A stretch of DNA of 64,000 nucleotides. It comes from Parazoarcus communis (GTDB lineage: Bacteria > Pseudomonadota > Gammaproteobacteria > Burkholderiales > Rhodocyclaceae). The position numbers were made by a program, and so were the translations under genes. How positions within the stretch are numbered: the first letter of the stretch is position 1; each line of letters begins with the position of its first letter. A model generated the notes under the pieces. That model searched no databases and was not told the DNA's origin. It saw nothing but the letters and a program-made list of their open reading frames with translations. Shown one piece after another: positions 48,414 through 59,194 of the stretch. The stretch is from the NCBI RefSeq assembly GCF_003111665.1, contig NZ_CP022188.1, forward strand, positions 3,844,001-3,908,000. Reading direction: 5' to 3'.

Positions 48414-50021
48414 TCAGGAACTGCAGGACAGCATGGAGCAGCCTGCACGGTTACGTGCCCACTCGGGACGCCGGGCAGCGAAGTGCTCCCGCCCAGGCTG
48501 CACTTCGTATGGACGCCGGAAGGTGTCCAGCAGCTCGTTCACACGCGACAGATCGCCCTGCTCCGCTGCATCGATCGCCTGCTGCGCCAGATAGTTGCGC
48601 GGCACATAGAGCGGATTGACGGCATTCATCCGCGCGCGCCTGGCCTCGGCCGGCTCGCCCCCCTGCTCCACCCGTGCGGCGTATTCCGCCAGCCAGGCTT
48701 CAAACGTCGGTCGCGATTCAGTGCGGCGACTTTCGTCGTAAAAGACATCGGCAAAAAGGTCGGCATCCGGCGCCCGCGTATCGACATTGGCGAGCGCGCG
48801 ATAGAACAGGCTCATGTCCATCTCGCCTTCGAACATCAAGCGGTGCAGGGACTCAAGCAAGGCACCATCACCGTCGCGCCATTCATCCAGCCCCAGCTTG
48901 GCGGCGCTCATCCTGCTGTTCTCCGCCTCATAAACGTCGCCAAACAGCGCGAGCGCCCCTTCCAGCGCCGCCGCATCGCGCATTGCCGGATACAGCGCGT
49001 TGGCGAGCTGCCACAGGTTCCAGTGCGCGATCTTGGGCTGGTGACCAAAGCGATAGCGACGCATGCCTTCGTCCGTGGTGTTCGGCGTCCAGTCGGGGTC
49101 GAAGTTGTCGATCCAGCCATAGGGCCCGTAATCGATCGTGAGACCAAGAATCGACATGTTGTCGGTGTTCATCACCCCGTGAACGAATCCGACACGCGTC
49201 CAGTGCGCCACCATCACCGCCGTGCGACGGCACACTTCCTCGAACCAGCGTACGCGGCGCAGCGCGCCATCGCCTTCGAGTTCGGGAAAATCACGGTCGA
49301 TGGTGAAGTCGATCAGGCGCCCCAGCAGATCGACCTCGCCGCGTGCGGAAAAGATCTCGAAGCTGCCGAATCGAATGAAGGATGGCGCCACCCTGCACAC
49401 CACTGCTCCCGGCTCCTGCCTCGGGTTGCCGTTATAGAACATGTCGCGCACCACTGCATCGCCCGTACCGACCAGTGACAGCGCGCGGGTCGTCGGCACC
49501 CCCAGATGATGCATTGCTTCGCTGCACAGAAATTCGCGAATGGATGAGCGCAGCACCGCTCGACCATCCGCCCGGCGCGAATAGGGCGTCGGGCCGGCGC
49601 CCTTGAGCTGCAGCTCCCAGCGCTGCCCCTTGCCGTTTATCGTCTCGCCAAGCGTGATGGCACGGCCGTCACCGAGCTGGCCCGCCCAGTTGCCGAACTG
49701 GTGTCCGCCGTAGCAGGCAGCGTATGGCTCCATGCCCGTCAGCAGGCGGTTGCCACCGAAGACCTCGGCGAACATCGGGTCCGCCACATCGCTTGCGTCC
49801 CAGCCGAGAAGCGCAGCAACTTCGGGCGACCATGCAAGCAGCCGGGGCTGGCTGACAGGCGTTGGATCGACTCGCGAGTAACACGCCCCCTGCACCTGCC
49901 GCAGCCGGCTTCCGGTCTCGGGGTCGGCAGGAAGTTCGCGAACGAAGCGATTGTCGAACTGGAGGTCTTTCATGGGGCTGGGCATTGGAGCGTCCAAAAT
50001 GATGTCCTGTTGTTTAAGCAT
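48414..50021 (-). CDS. selO: Protein adenylyltransferase SelO (YdiU family)
   Basis: 535 aa from the first ATG; internal starts at 49985 and 49973 ([18 protein letters not shown]) are equally possible since none has a clear ribosome site. Pseudokinase-fold AMPylator: [57 protein letters not shown] (catalytic and Mg site), [10 protein letters not shown], and a C-terminal CSMLSCSS with the redox Cys. It transfers AMP from ATP to Ser/Thr/Tyr of targets, linked to oxidative stress. Stands alone, 210 bp after the ABC permease gene. Confidence 0.93.
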   Translation of the reverse strand: MLKQQDIILDAPMPSPMKDLQFDNRFVRELPADPETGSRLRQVQGACYSRVDPTPVSQPRLLAWSPEVAALLGWDASDVADPMFAEVFGGNRLLTGMEPYAACYGGHQFGNWAGQLGDGRAITLGETINGKGQRWELQLKGAGPTPYSRRADGRAVLRSSIREFLCSEAMHHLGVPTTRALSLVGTGDAVVRDMFYNGNPRQEPGAVVCRVAPSFIRFGSFEIFSARGEVDLLGRLIDFTIDRDFPELEGDGALRRVRWFEEVCRRTAVMVAHWTRVGFVHGVMNTDNMSILGLTIDYGPYGWIDNFDPDWTPNTTDEGMRRYRFGHQPKIAHWNLWQLANALYPAMRDAAALEGALALFGDVYEAENSRMSAAKLGLDEWRDGDGALLESLHRLMFEGEMDMSLFYRALANVDTRAPDADLFADVFYDESRRTESRPTFEAWLAEYAARVEQGGEPAEARRARMNAVNPLYVPRNYLAQQAIDAAEQGDLSRVNELLDTFRRPYEVQPGREHFAARRPEWARNRAGCSMLSCSS

Positions 50022-50231
50022 GGCCTGAACCTGAGCGCTCTTGCGTCAAGCAGGCCCGCGCGACCCGCAGGTCCGTGGGCGTCGCTTCGTTTTCGATAAG
50101 GGATAGAACCTTAATCCGTTGATGAGTTCGATGCCCGCCTGGGCTGAGCCATGTGCCGTGGAAGCAAGAAACGGGCAGAGTGCGGAAAGCCCCAGTCAAT
50201 CCACCGCATCAGACCTCAGACAGCGTGAGGG

Positions 50232-51638
50232 TCAGCGCCGTGGATCGAAGGCATCGCGAACCACGTCCGCGAACAGGTTGGCCGCAAGCACCAGCACGAA
50301 CATGAAGGCGAACGCGGCAGCGAGAGACCACCAGACCATCGGCTCACGGGCGAGTTCGGCCCGCGCCATGTTGATCATGGTGCCGAAACTGATCGTTGTC
50401 GGGTCCACGCCAATTCCGACATAGGACAACACCGCTTCCGCGAGCACCAGTCCCGAGAAGTCCATGACCAGCGCAATCATCACGATATGCATGACATTGG
50501 GCAGGATGTGACGCCGCAGGATGGTCGCGGTGCTGGCGCCGAACGCACGTGCGGCCTGAACGTACTCCAGCTCACGAAGTTTCAGGGTCTCGCCGCGCAA
50601 CAGTCTGCACAAGCCGGTCCAGCTCGTAATCCCGAGAATGAAACACAAGGCCAGCAAGCGCGCGTCCGAGCGTTCGGCCGCCGTTTCGAACCAGTCGGGG
50701 TGCGTGTCGATCACCACCTGCATCATCAGCACCGCCGCCGCGATCAGCAAGACCCCCGGGATCGCATTCAGAACCGTGTACAGATACTGAATGGCATCAT
50801 CGACCCAGCCGCCCAGATACCCGGCTGCAATCCCGAGCGCAACCGCGAATGGCAGCATGACCAGCGTGGTGATGGTGCCGATGACGAGCGCAGTACGCAC
50901 GCTCTTGAGCGACAGGTAGAGCACGTCCTGTCCCACCTTGTCGGTCCCGATCACGTGATAGAGCGGCGCAAGCACATAGGCCGCAGCCACCAGCAGCGAA
51001 ATCAATGCTGTGGTAACCAGCGCAGCGCGCCACGCAAGCTTCGTGTGTCCGCAAAGGATGGCTCGCAGCGCATCCCCATAACGCCCCTGGCGTCCCCGCC
51101 CCACGACGAGGGTGAGCACCGTCAGCATTGCAAGCATCGCCATGCCGGCGTGACTCAGGATGGTCACAAGGTGCTGCGCCAGGTCAGCCGCAATCGAAGC
51201 CCCTTCGGGAAGGTGGCTGCCACCGTGCTCCAGGCGCGGGTAGATCCGGGTCTGCCCGCCGCCGGCGAGCTCAACCGTTTCACGCTGGTAAAGGCGGTCG
51301 GCGAAAGGGGCCGAGTAGGTTTTCTCGGTGCGCAGACGCAGGGGCGCCAATGCGTGGTCCAGCACGCTCAGCACTTCGGATGAGTAGATTGTTGCGGCGT
51401 CCGGCTGGCCCTCGACCGGCGGCAAGGCCGCACGGAAGTGCATGCTGTCGAGCAATCCGATCACGACGAACGCCATCAAAACGGTCATCGATGCCATTCC
51501 CGCCGGACGCTGCCCGACCTTGCGCCAGGCCGCGCGCAGCGGTTCGTGACGGCGGACATGGATGGTCATCAATAGCGCGCCAGCCACCAGCACAAAGAGC
51601 AGGAGATCGGTCCACAACAAAACGGGCTGAAATTCCAT
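50232..51638 (-). CDS. Peptide/nickel-type ABC permease (DppC/OppC-like), enlarged
   Basis: 468 aa, longer than the usual about 300. N-terminal helix (WTDLLLFVLVAGALLMTI), a second helix near 50-65, an extra periplasmic-looking stretch (about 66-155), another helix pair, then the BPD_transp_1 core with the EAA loop EYVQAARAFGASTATILRRH. VLSYVGIGVDPTTISFGTM and NLFADVVRDAFDPR close it, as in DppC-type proteins. Third gene of an operon with a binding protein and a DppB-like permease, 2 bp apart. No ATPase gene follows. Confidence 0.85.
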   Translation of the reverse strand: MEFQPVLLWTDLLLFVLVAGALLMTIHVRRHEPLRAAWRKVGQRPAGMASMTVLMAFVVIGLLDSMHFRAALPPVEGQPDAATIYSSEVLSVLDHALAPLRLRTEKTYSAPFADRLYQRETVELAGGGQTRIYPRLEHGGSHLPEGASIAADLAQHLVTILSHAGMAMLAMLTVLTLVVGRGRQGRYGDALRAILCGHTKLAWRAALVTTALISLLVAAAYVLAPLYHVIGTDKVGQDVLYLSLKSVRTALVIGTITTLVMLPFAVALGIAAGYLGGWVDDAIQYLYTVLNAIPGVLLIAAAVLMMQVVIDTHPDWFETAAERSDARLLALCFILGITSWTGLCRLLRGETLKLRELEYVQAARAFGASTATILRRHILPNVMHIVMIALVMDFSGLVLAEAVLSYVGIGVDPTTISFGTMINMARAELAREPMVWWSLAAAFAFMFVLVLAANLFADVVRDAFDPRR

Positions 51639-51640
51639 GG

Positions 51641-52618
51641 CTACTCCAGCCTTACACGCGGATCGACCAGCGTGTATGAAAGGTCAGTCAGGATCAGGCC
51701 GATGATGTAGAGCACCGACCCGATGAACACCATCGCGCGCACGACGGCAAAGTCCTGCGCGTTGATCGCATCGATGGTGTAGCTGCCGAGGCCGGGGATG
51801 GCGAAAAAGGACTCGACCAGCAGACTGCCCATGAAAAGCAGCGGGATGACCACGACAACGCCGGTGAGCACCGGGATCAGGGCGTTGCGCAGGACATGGC
51901 CGAACAGCACCCTGAGCTCGGACAAGCCCTTGGCGCGGGCGGTGCGCACGTAGTCCCGCGAAATCTCCTCGAGGAAGATGGTCCGGTACCAGCGCGCACT
52001 CGACCCCAGACCGGCGATCACACTGATGAGAACCGGCAGCACCAGGAAGCGGAAGGCGTCCAGTCCGCCTGCGTATCCCGAAATCGGCACCAGCGCCCAC
52101 AGCTTGGACACAAGCCACTGCCCGCCGATGATGTAGAACAGGCTCGAGACCGACATCATTGCCACGCACAGCACCACGCCCCAGAAGTCGAGGTAGCTCG
52201 CGCGAAAGAAGACCAGCAGCAGGGCGAAGGTGATCGATGCAAACAGGCTCAGCAGGAAGGTCGGCAACGCAATGGCAAGCGAAGGCCCCATCCGGTCCAG
52301 AATCTCAGTGGCGATATCACGCCCGTCGTCTGCGCGCCCGAAATCGAGTGCGAACATGCGCAGCGACTTGTCGAAGAACAGGGTTTCGGTAATACGGGCC
52401 GTCCCGGTCTTCGTCTCGTTGATGAACATCGGCTTGTCGTAGCCGCGATCGACCTTCCAGCGCTCGATCGCCTCCGGGGTCGCGCGCTTGACGCCAATCT
52501 GCATTCGCGCCATGTCGTCCGGCGAGTTCACCACGAAGAAGAGCAGAAAGGTGATCAGATTCACCCCGATCAGGATCGGGATCGCGTACAACAACCGACG
52601 CAATACGTAGCCCAGCAT
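51641..52618 (-). CDS. Peptide/nickel-type ABC permease (DppB/OppB-like)
   Basis: 325 aa. N-terminal MLGYVLRRLLYAIPILIGVNL is the classic DppB start; six membrane segments follow. EAA motif SRDYVRTARAKGLSELRVLFGH, then VESFFAIPGLGSYTIDAI and VDPRVRLE at the C-terminus. It forms the channel with the DppC-like subunit. Its ATG shares one base with the binding-protein stop. Confidence 0.9.
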   Translation of the reverse strand: MLGYVLRRLLYAIPILIGVNLITFLLFFVVNSPDDMARMQIGVKRATPEAIERWKVDRGYDKPMFINETKTGTARITETLFFDKSLRMFALDFGRADDGRDIATEILDRMGPSLAIALPTFLLSLFASITFALLLVFFRASYLDFWGVVLCVAMMSVSSLFYIIGGQWLVSKLWALVPISGYAGGLDAFRFLVLPVLISVIAGLGSSARWYRTIFLEEISRDYVRTARAKGLSELRVLFGHVLRNALIPVLTGVVVVIPLLFMGSLLVESFFAIPGLGSYTIDAINAQDFAVVRAMVFIGSVLYIIGLILTDLSYTLVDPRVRLE

Positions 52619-54852
52619 CAGCGCGCCCCCCGCTTCACAGGCACATCCACCGCCGTGGCCCGTTCATGCCGCCGCCAATGCAGCAGCGCGGGCAGGATGA
52701 TCAGCACCAGCAGCAGACCGACCACGGCGAGCGGCCAGCGCACAGGCCGGTTCCACTGCGCACGCGCCTGTTCGCGGGCTGCCACGTCCACTCGCTGGTA
52801 CTTGAGCGTGTTGCGGACGATCGAACCCGGCTTGCGGTTGTACACCCAGCCATGCTGCAGCGAATAGGACTTGGGGTGAAAACCGAACAGCCACGGCGCA
52901 TCGTGCTGCAGGATCGCGACCATGCGGTCAATGACGGCCTGCCGCGCAGCCCCGTCCGGCATCACCTTCATGCGGTCGAACAGGCGGTCGTACTCGGGGT
53001 TTAGGTAGTTCGATCCGTTCTGCCCCTGATAGCTGACCTTGCCCTGGGGGCCGTAAAGCAGGAACAGCAGGTTCTCGGGGTCGGGATAATCGGCGCTCCA
53101 GCCAAAGAAGAACAACTGCGCATTGCCCTGACGCACCTTGTCCTGGAAACGATTGTAATCGGTAGGGCGCACGATAAACTGCACACCAAGTTCGCGGAAC
53201 TGCTTGGCCAGCCAGTCCGAGCGCGCCTTGTCACCAAGCCCGCCCGGGGTCGTGTCGAGATGGATGATCAGCGGCTCGCCGGTCTCCGCATTGCGCCCGT
53301 CCGGCCACCCCGCCTCCGCCAGCAGGCGTTTCGCTTCGTCACGGCTGCGGCGCACCGGCGCGCCGTCTTGCCAGGTGTAGACCACCGGGTTGATACCGGC
53401 TTCGCCCTCGCGCGCGCCGAACACGCCAGGCGGAATCGGATGCATCGCAGGCACACCGCGCCCGTTGAGAAAGATGGATACGAACTCTTCCATGTCGAGC
53501 GCGATCGAGATTGCCTGCCTCAGCTTGCGGGCGCGCTCGCGCGCAGCCGGCGAAGCATCCTTGCCACCACCGACAAGCGGATCAAGGAGATTGAATCCCA
53601 GGTAGAAGACCGCGGGCGATACCGAGGTCAGCAGCCTGATACCCTTCTGCTCCATGTCCTCGGACAGGTTCACTTCACCCTGGCTGGTCATTGTCACCGC
53701 CTGGTCGAAGTTGTCCGAGGACACGCCAGAAGCGTCGTAATAGCCCTGCAGAAACTTGTTCCAGTACGGAATGCCTTCGCGTTCGCGCGAGAACACGACC
53801 TTGTCGACAAAGGGTAGCGGCTTGCCGCAATCGGCCAGCAAACCCGCCTCGGCATCGCCTGCCTGACCTTCGCAAGGATAGCGATCGAGCCTGAAGTTGG
53901 GATTGCGGGCGAGCACCATGCGGGAATTTGGATTGTTTTCCACCAGCATGTAGGGCCCTGTACCCACCGGCCAGCGATCGAGCGACAGATTGCGCTCGGC
54001 CATGCCGGGCTGCCCGAAGAAGCGATCCACCTCGGGCGGAACAGGCCCGAAGAATGGCATGCTCAGCCAGTACAGGAACTGCGGGTAGACGCCCTTCAGA
54101 CTGATCCGGTAGGTGTAGCGGTCGACCACCTCCACCCCGGCAAGCTCGAAATCCCCGACATCGATCCAGCCATCGGATGTTTTCCCGGCCTCGACCAGCT
54201 CGGCCTGAAGGGTCTTCAGGCCTGGCAGATACTCTGCGATCAGCTCGAAAATCGGCGAATGAAGATGGGGATCGGCCAGCCGCTTCAACTGATGCGCAAA
54301 ATCTCCGGCCTCGAGCTCGCGCGTCCCGGTCTCGGCAAAATCGGATAGCGTGCGCACGCCACGCAACGCCGCATCGTCCAGCCCCATGTAGCGAGGTGCG
54401 CCACTCTCGTCACGGGCGAAAGCCGGATGAGGCTGATACATGATGCCCGGGCGGATACGAATCTCGACCACGCTCTTCGCCACCCTGGCCGGATCTGCAT
54501 CGTTCTGCAGCTCGCGGCCGCCCGCGTCATAGAGACGCACACTGGGCACCGCCTCCGCCACGGCAGGCTCAAGCGTATAGGGACGTTTCAGGAAGTGATA
54601 CTGCAGTGGGGGTTCGATGATCTGGTAGAGGAAGGTTGCTTCGTCCTCGCTGTAGGACTGCACCGGATCGAAATGCTTCGGCTGCTGGGTAAACGCCGTG
54701 TACAGGATGTTCTGGCCCCGTTCGGCCGCCGGGTAAGGATCGTTCAGCACGGGGCCGCAGCCTGCGGCAAGCGCACACAGCAGCGCTGCAAGGCCACGAC
54801 GCCGTCTCCGGATCCAGGCCAGCGCCAATGGGATGATCGATCCTGAACTCAC
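52618..54852 (-). CDS. Peptide-type ABC transporter substrate-binding lipoprotein with C-terminal membrane helix
   Basis: 744 aa from a GTG at 54852. Lipoprotein signal with Cys32 (LCALAAGC). SBP_bac_5 domain: YTFRISLKG-like core (RYTYRISLKGVYPQFLYWLS), WPVGTGPYML, LRQAISIALDMEEFV, FFGWSADYPDPENLL. It is unusually long, and residues about 705-725 form a membrane helix (LAVVGLLLVLIILPALLHW) with a basic tail. That would tether it at both ends. Ligand unknown; likely peptides. First gene of the importer operon. Confidence 0.85.
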   Translation of the reverse strand: MSSGSIIPLALAWIRRRRRGLAALLCALAAGCGPVLNDPYPAAERGQNILYTAFTQQPKHFDPVQSYSEDEATFLYQIIEPPLQYHFLKRPYTLEPAVAEAVPSVRLYDAGGRELQNDADPARVAKSVVEIRIRPGIMYQPHPAFARDESGAPRYMGLDDAALRGVRTLSDFAETGTRELEAGDFAHQLKRLADPHLHSPIFELIAEYLPGLKTLQAELVEAGKTSDGWIDVGDFELAGVEVVDRYTYRISLKGVYPQFLYWLSMPFFGPVPPEVDRFFGQPGMAERNLSLDRWPVGTGPYMLVENNPNSRMVLARNPNFRLDRYPCEGQAGDAEAGLLADCGKPLPFVDKVVFSREREGIPYWNKFLQGYYDASGVSSDNFDQAVTMTSQGEVNLSEDMEQKGIRLLTSVSPAVFYLGFNLLDPLVGGGKDASPAARERARKLRQAISIALDMEEFVSIFLNGRGVPAMHPIPPGVFGAREGEAGINPVVYTWQDGAPVRRSRDEAKRLLAEAGWPDGRNAETGEPLIIHLDTTPGGLGDKARSDWLAKQFRELGVQFIVRPTDYNRFQDKVRQGNAQLFFFGWSADYPDPENLLFLLYGPQGKVSYQGQNGSNYLNPEYDRLFDRMKVMPDGAARQAVIDRMVAILQHDAPWLFGFHPKSYSLQHGWVYNRKPGSIVRNTLKYQRVDVAAREQARAQWNRPVRWPLAVVGLLLVLIILPALLHWRRHERATAVDVPVKRGAR

Positions 54853-54871
54853 GTATGCCGGTCTCGTGCCA

Positions 54872-55783
54872 TCAACTCAGAACGTAGCGCGCATCGGGCA
54901 GCATCGCTGGCGCAGGGGCCTCGCCCAGCATCTCGCGCAAACTGGCTTCGATGCCGGCGGTCATCGCGTCAAGCGGGAGGTCGTTGGGCATGTTTCCGAA
55001 AGGCTCCTCAATTTCGTCACTGAGCGCTTCAAGCGCAAAAAAGGTATAGGACACGAAGGCCACGACGACCGGCGTCATCAGCCCAATGGCGTCGACGAGC
55101 CCGAAGGGCAGCATCATGCAGTAAAGGTACACCGTACGGTGGAGGATGACCGAGTAGGTAAACGGCAAGGGCGTACTTGCAATCCGCTCACACCCGCCGA
55201 GCACATCGGAAAAACCGCCCAGAGGTGTTTCCATGCGCTGCGCGAGGATCGGGTCGATCTCGCCGCGCTCCCGTCGGTCACGCACCCATTCCGACAACCA
55301 CAAGAGCACAAGATTTGGAGCGAAGCGGGCTGCAGCCAGTCTTTCGATGCGCTCCGGAGACATCAGCCCGTCGAGACCTTCCACCAGCGGGCGACCGCGC
55401 AACTGGTTTCGCAGCGTCCGCACGAACGCAATCTGGGTCAGCGCAAAGTCACGCACACCCTCGCCAGCACTGGTAAGCGTCAGCGCCTGCCGGGTCAGGT
55501 TACGCGCTTCGATCAGCAGCCGCCCCCACAGTTTGCGTGCTTCCCAGTAGCGGTCGTAACTGGCGTTGATGCGAAAACCGAGAAAGATTGCGAGTGCCAC
55601 GCCCATCAGCGAAAACGGACTGGAGGTCAGCGTCACCTTCCAGTGAAACAACTGCCCGTGTGCCAGCACGACCACGGCGGCAAGGCCGGTGGTGAACAGC
55701 AACTGCGGAAAAATACGGTAAATGATGGAGCCGTGGCGAACGAACAACAGGTGAAGCCAGTGGGGACGAGGACGGACGATCAC
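54872..55783 (-). CDS. Bestrophin-like (UPF0187) membrane channel
   Basis: 303 aa from a GTG at 55783. Family pattern: SSPFSLMGVALAIFLGFRIN, then ASYDRYWEARKLWGRLLIEA, then PFGLVDAIGLMTPVVVAFVS, then ALSDEIEEPFGNMPNDLPLD. Bacterial relatives form pentameric ion channels. It precedes the ABC operon by 19 bp on the same strand, so it may be co-transcribed. Divergent from fabI. Confidence 0.88.
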   Translation of the reverse strand: MIVRPRPHWLHLLFVRHGSIIYRIFPQLLFTTGLAAVVVLAHGQLFHWKVTLTSSPFSLMGVALAIFLGFRINASYDRYWEARKLWGRLLIEARNLTRQALTLTSAGEGVRDFALTQIAFVRTLRNQLRGRPLVEGLDGLMSPERIERLAAARFAPNLVLLWLSEWVRDRRERGEIDPILAQRMETPLGGFSDVLGGCERIASTPLPFTYSVILHRTVYLYCMMLPFGLVDAIGLMTPVVVAFVSYTFFALEALSDEIEEPFGNMPNDLPLDAMTAGIEASLREMLGEAPAPAMLPDARYVLS

Positions 55784-55922
55784 GATATATGGGGCGCACA
55801 GCCCGGTGGATGGGAGGTATACAGGCCCGATTCTGGCAGGTTTTCGACCTCAGGCGGCAACTCACTTGTAGCCGTTCTTATCCTTGAGATGCCCATCTCC
55901 CTTCCGCGAGGGCTGTTTTCGC

Positions 55923-55928
55923 TATAAT
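55923..55928 (+). promoter_or_regulatory. -10 element upstream of fabI
   Basis: A perfect TATAAT 31 bp before the fabI ATG. No good -35 at the right distance, so an activator or an extended form may be needed. GGAG at 55945-55948 is the probable ribosome site. Confidence 0.4.
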
Positions 55929-55959
55929 CTCGCGTTCTGTCATTCGGAGTTTTGATTCC

Positions 55960-56751
55960 ATGGGCTTTCTCGCCGGTAAACGGATCCTCATCACCGGGCT
56001 GCTTAGCAACCGTTCGATTGCTTACGGTATTGCCAAGGCCATGCATCGCGAAGGCGCACAACTCGCGTTCACCTACGTGAATGACCGTTTTCAGGACCGT
56101 GTCGCCAAACTCGCCGCAGATTTCGACAGCACGATGCTGTTTCCCTGTGATGTTCAGGACGACGAGCAGATCAATGATCTGTTCGTGCAACTGGGTGCGC
56201 AGTGGGACGGACTCGACGGGCTGGTGCACTCGATCGCCTTCGCGCCGAGCGATGCGCTCGAAGGTGACTTCCTCGACGGATTTACGCGCGAAGGCTTCCG
56301 CCTGTCGCAGGAAGTCAGCGCCTACAGCTTCCCCGCGCTGGCCAAGGCTGCGCGCCCGCTGATGAAGGGGCGTAATGGTGCCCTGCTCACGCTGTCCTAT
56401 CTGGGCGCGGTTCGCACCATGCCGAACTACAACATCATGGGCCTTGCGAAAGCCAGTCTCGAAGCATCCGTGCGCTACATGGCGGTCTGCCTCGGACCTG
56501 AAGGCACGCGCGTGAATGGCATTTCGGCTGGTCCGATCAAGACGCTTGCGGCGTCGGGCATCGGCAGCTTCGGCAAGTTGTTGTCGTTCAACGAACACAA
56601 CGCCCCGCTTCGTCGCAACGTGACCATCGAAGAAGTCGGCAACGCCGCGGCCTTCCTGTGTTCCGATCTGGCGAGCGGCATGACCGGCGAAATCATGTAT
56701 GTGGACGCGGGGTTCAACACCACCGCCCTCGGCAACGCCGACCCGATGTAA
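55960..56751 (+). CDS. fabI: Enoyl-ACP reductase FabI (NADH)
   Basis: 263 aa. SDR variant with [15 protein letters not shown] cofactor loop, catalytic Tyr147/Tyr157 and Lys164 ([20 protein letters not shown], the Y-x6-K pattern), and C-terminal [19 protein letters not shown]. It reduces trans-2-enoyl-ACP in the last step of fatty-acid elongation and is the triclosan target. Followed by two strong hairpins, the second a full terminator. Confidence 0.97.
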   Translation: MGFLAGKRILITGLLSNRSIAYGIAKAMHREGAQLAFTYVNDRFQDRVAKLAADFDSTMLFPCDVQDDEQINDLFVQLGAQWDGLDGLVHSIAFAPSDALEGDFLDGFTREGFRLSQEVSAYSFPALAKAARPLMKGRNGALLTLSYLGAVRTMPNYNIMGLAKASLEASVRYMAVCLGPEGTRVNGISAGPIKTLAASGIGSFGKLLSFNEHNAPLRRNVTIEEVGNAAAFLCSDLASGMTGEIMYVDAGFNTTALGNADPM

Positions 56752-56757
56752 CACCGG

Positions 56758-56790
56758 GTGTGTGTCCGGTGCCAAGGCCCGGACACACAC
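56758..56790 (+). repeat. Perfect 12-bp hairpin just after fabI
   Basis: GTGTGTGTCCGG (56758-56769) pairs with CCGGACACACAC (56779-56790), 9-nt loop. No U-tract. It sits 7 bp after the fabI stop and 15 bp before the terminator, so it may protect the 3' end of the message. Confidence 0.7.
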
Positions 56791-56805
56791 TCGCGCAATC
56801 GCGTT

Positions 56806-56840
56806 AAAAAGCCCGGTCGCAAATGCGCCGGGCTTTTTTT
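56806..56840 (+). terminator. Intrinsic terminator of fabI
   Basis: AAAAAGCCCGG-T-CGC pairs with GCG-CCGGGCTTTTT around an AAAT loop and ends in TTTTTTT; the A-run on the left makes it bidirectional. The 270 bp from here to ppiD carry no supported gene. Confidence 0.9.
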
Positions 56841-57112
56841 GTCTGCGCTCGATGCGCCACAGCCTGCCCCGTGCGCCCCTGGAATCACTTCGCGCTCGAT
56901 GCCATCTCATCGCTGTGCGCGTCATCGTCCGTCCTGGCGAGACGCCGGCCGACTTCCACCACACCAGTCTCGCCCGGCCCTGAAACGAACAAGGGGCCAA
57001 GCGCCGGCAAGCGCTCAGCCCCCTGAAGGGACGATCCTTTGTATGGGCGGCAACTCACGCAGCCCCACGCCCCGACACCCGCGCCACTGAGCTGCGGGTA
57101 CCGACGCGCCCG

Positions 57113-59005
57113 TTAGTTGGTCTGCACGGCTGGCAGATTGATTGCAACCTTGTAGCGCTGACGAAGCTCGGCAACCAGGCCGGCAAAATCACGTTCGGCA
57201 AGTACGCGCGAATACTGGCTCACCACAGCCGCAATCCGGGGGTCATCAGCCGCAAGCGTCGGCCGGTTGATCGAATCGATACGGTAAATCGAGTAGCCCT
57301 CGCCAAACTGGGCGACACCCGCATACGCCGGCAGCTTCGCGCTCGAGGCGGAAAACACCGCCTGCATTGCATTGCCAGGCAGCGCAGGAGCGCCGCGCTG
57401 CAGCTTGCGTGCGGCGATCCAGTCACCCTCGACCGACTCGCCCTTCTGCAGCGCCGCCAACGCGGCAGCACCGCGCTCGGCAGCCAGACGGCCCGCCTCT
57501 TCGGCAAGCAGCTGCTTCTCGATCGCGGACTTCACTTCATCCAGCGGCGGGCGCTGAGCGGCTTCGTAATCCGTGACACGGGCGGAGATCAGGGTATTGC
57601 CACCCACTTCGATCGCCTGCGTGTTGCGGTGATGCTTGACCGCGTCATCGGCAAACACGGCGTCGATCAGCTTTGCGTTACTGTACGGGCCCAGCGCTTG
57701 CGCATCACGGGGCACCCAGTCGGTCTTCTGAATCGGCAGCTTGAGCAGCTCGGCGACCGGCTTGAGGCTGTCAGCCTGCTCGTAGACCGTGTTCGAAAAC
57801 TGCTCGGCCAGCTCCGCAAAACGGCGCCCAGCTGCCTGCTTGCTCAGCTCGGCCCGGAGCTCTTCGCGCACAGCGTCGAGCGGACGAGTGGTCGCCGCAC
57901 GAATATCGCTGACCTGGATGATGTGAAAGCCGAAGTCGGAACGAACCACGTCGCCGATTTCACCCTTTGCCTGCGAGAAAGCGGCATCCTCGAAGGCCTG
58001 AACCATCATCCCGCGACCAAAGAAGCCCAGGTCGCCACCGCGCGACGACGAACCCGGATCCTGCGAAAACTCCGCCGCCAGTGCTTCGAATTGCTTCGGG
58101 TCCTTCTTCAGTCGGGCATGGATATCTTCAGCCTGGGCACGCGCCTTCTTCACTGTCTCTTCGTCGGCATCGGCCGCAACCTGAATCAGGATATGCCGTG
58201 CCTGACGCTCTTCCGGCTGACCGAAACGGCCGCGATTACCTTCGTAGAACGCCTTGATCTCTTCGTCGCTCACGCTGACCTGCTGCTGCAGTGCGGCTTC
58301 ATCGAACACCACGTACTCGACCTTCACGCGGGCCGGGCGCTCGAAACTCGCGCCGTTGGCATCGTAGTATTTCTGCACCGCTTCATCGGTCAGCTTCACT
58401 TCGCTCGCAAAGCGGCTGACCGGGAACTTCAGCTCGCTGACTTCGCGCTCTTCAAGCTGCGCCGAGAGGAAGCGGGACGCCGAAGCGACGGCCGCGAACG
58501 AACCCTCACCCACAGGCAGGGCCAGTTGCTGAACGCGGACGTCCTGGGCCAGACGGGCTTCGAACATCGCGGGGGTCATCCCCTGTGCGCGCAACAGCGC
58601 CTCGTAACGCTCGAGCGAGAAGCGTCCGTCCTGCTGAAACGAAGGCACCTCGGAGATGGTCTGCTGCAACTGTGCTGGCGTCACCACCATGCGGTTCTCT
58701 GCCGCATAAAGGGCAAGCACCCGACGATTGACCAGGTTCTCGATCACGGCACGACGCAGCGCCTCGGATTCGAGCAGGCTGCGATCCACCGGACCATCCG
58801 AGGAATTGCGCAGGCGATCCTGCTGCTCGCGCAGCGCCTGGTCGAACTCCACCGCCATGATCGGCGAGCCACCGACTGATGCAACCTCGCCCCCGCCGGG
58901 TCCGTCCGTAAAGTACGAATCCAGGCCGAAAAAGGCGAAGGGAACGATAAGAAGGGCCAGAATGACCTGTGCGACGCGTGGGTTAGTGCGGACAGCCTCG
59001 AACAT
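57113..59005 (-). CDS. ppiD: Periplasmic folding factor PpiD (SurA-N/parvulin)
   Basis: 630 aa from the ATG at 59005. Short cytoplasmic end, membrane anchor [20 protein letters not shown] (about 11-30), SurA-N-like region to about 200, then a parvulin domain (about 265-360: [39 protein letters not shown]), then a long chaperone C-terminus. It assists newly translocated proteins at the SecYEG exit. Transcribed away from the gcv riboswitch. Confidence 0.92.
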   Translation of the reverse strand: MFEAVRTNPRVAQVILALLIVPFAFFGLDSYFTDGPGGGEVASVGGSPIMAVEFDQALREQQDRLRNSSDGPVDRSLLESEALRRAVIENLVNRRVLALYAAENRMVVTPAQLQQTISEVPSFQQDGRFSLERYEALLRAQGMTPAMFEARLAQDVRVQQLALPVGEGSFAAVASASRFLSAQLEEREVSELKFPVSRFASEVKLTDEAVQKYYDANGASFERPARVKVEYVVFDEAALQQQVSVSDEEIKAFYEGNRGRFGQPEERQARHILIQVAADADEETVKKARAQAEDIHARLKKDPKQFEALAAEFSQDPGSSSRGGDLGFFGRGMMVQAFEDAAFSQAKGEIGDVVRSDFGFHIIQVSDIRAATTRPLDAVREELRAELSKQAAGRRFAELAEQFSNTVYEQADSLKPVAELLKLPIQKTDWVPRDAQALGPYSNAKLIDAVFADDAVKHHRNTQAIEVGGNTLISARVTDYEAAQRPPLDEVKSAIEKQLLAEEAGRLAAERGAAALAALQKGESVEGDWIAARKLQRGAPALPGNAMQAVFSASSAKLPAYAGVAQFGEGYSIYRIDSINRPTLAADDPRIAAVVSQYSRVLAERDFAGLVAELRQRYKVAINLPAVQTN

Positions 59006-59154
59006 CTCGATTTCCGTGAAAACAAAAAAATTGGGTTGGCCAAAACCGGTAAGGCTTGCGCCAGAGGCGGGAGTGTAGCGCATCCTGGCCGATGGCTGAC
59101 TGCGTGACAGCGGCCAGCCGCACTCACTCGAGGCCCGGCAGACGAAAATTGCTG

Positions 59155-59184
59155 TTGCGACCGGGTCGTGCTGGATGCTATCTT
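59155..59184 (+). promoter_or_regulatory. Candidate promoter of the gcv operon
   Basis: TTGCGA (59155-59160), 18-bp spacer, TATCTT (59179-59184). The expected transcript start (about 59191) is just before the first riboswitch aptamer. The fit is moderate but the position is right. Confidence 0.45.
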
Positions 59185-59194
59185 CCGCCACGTT

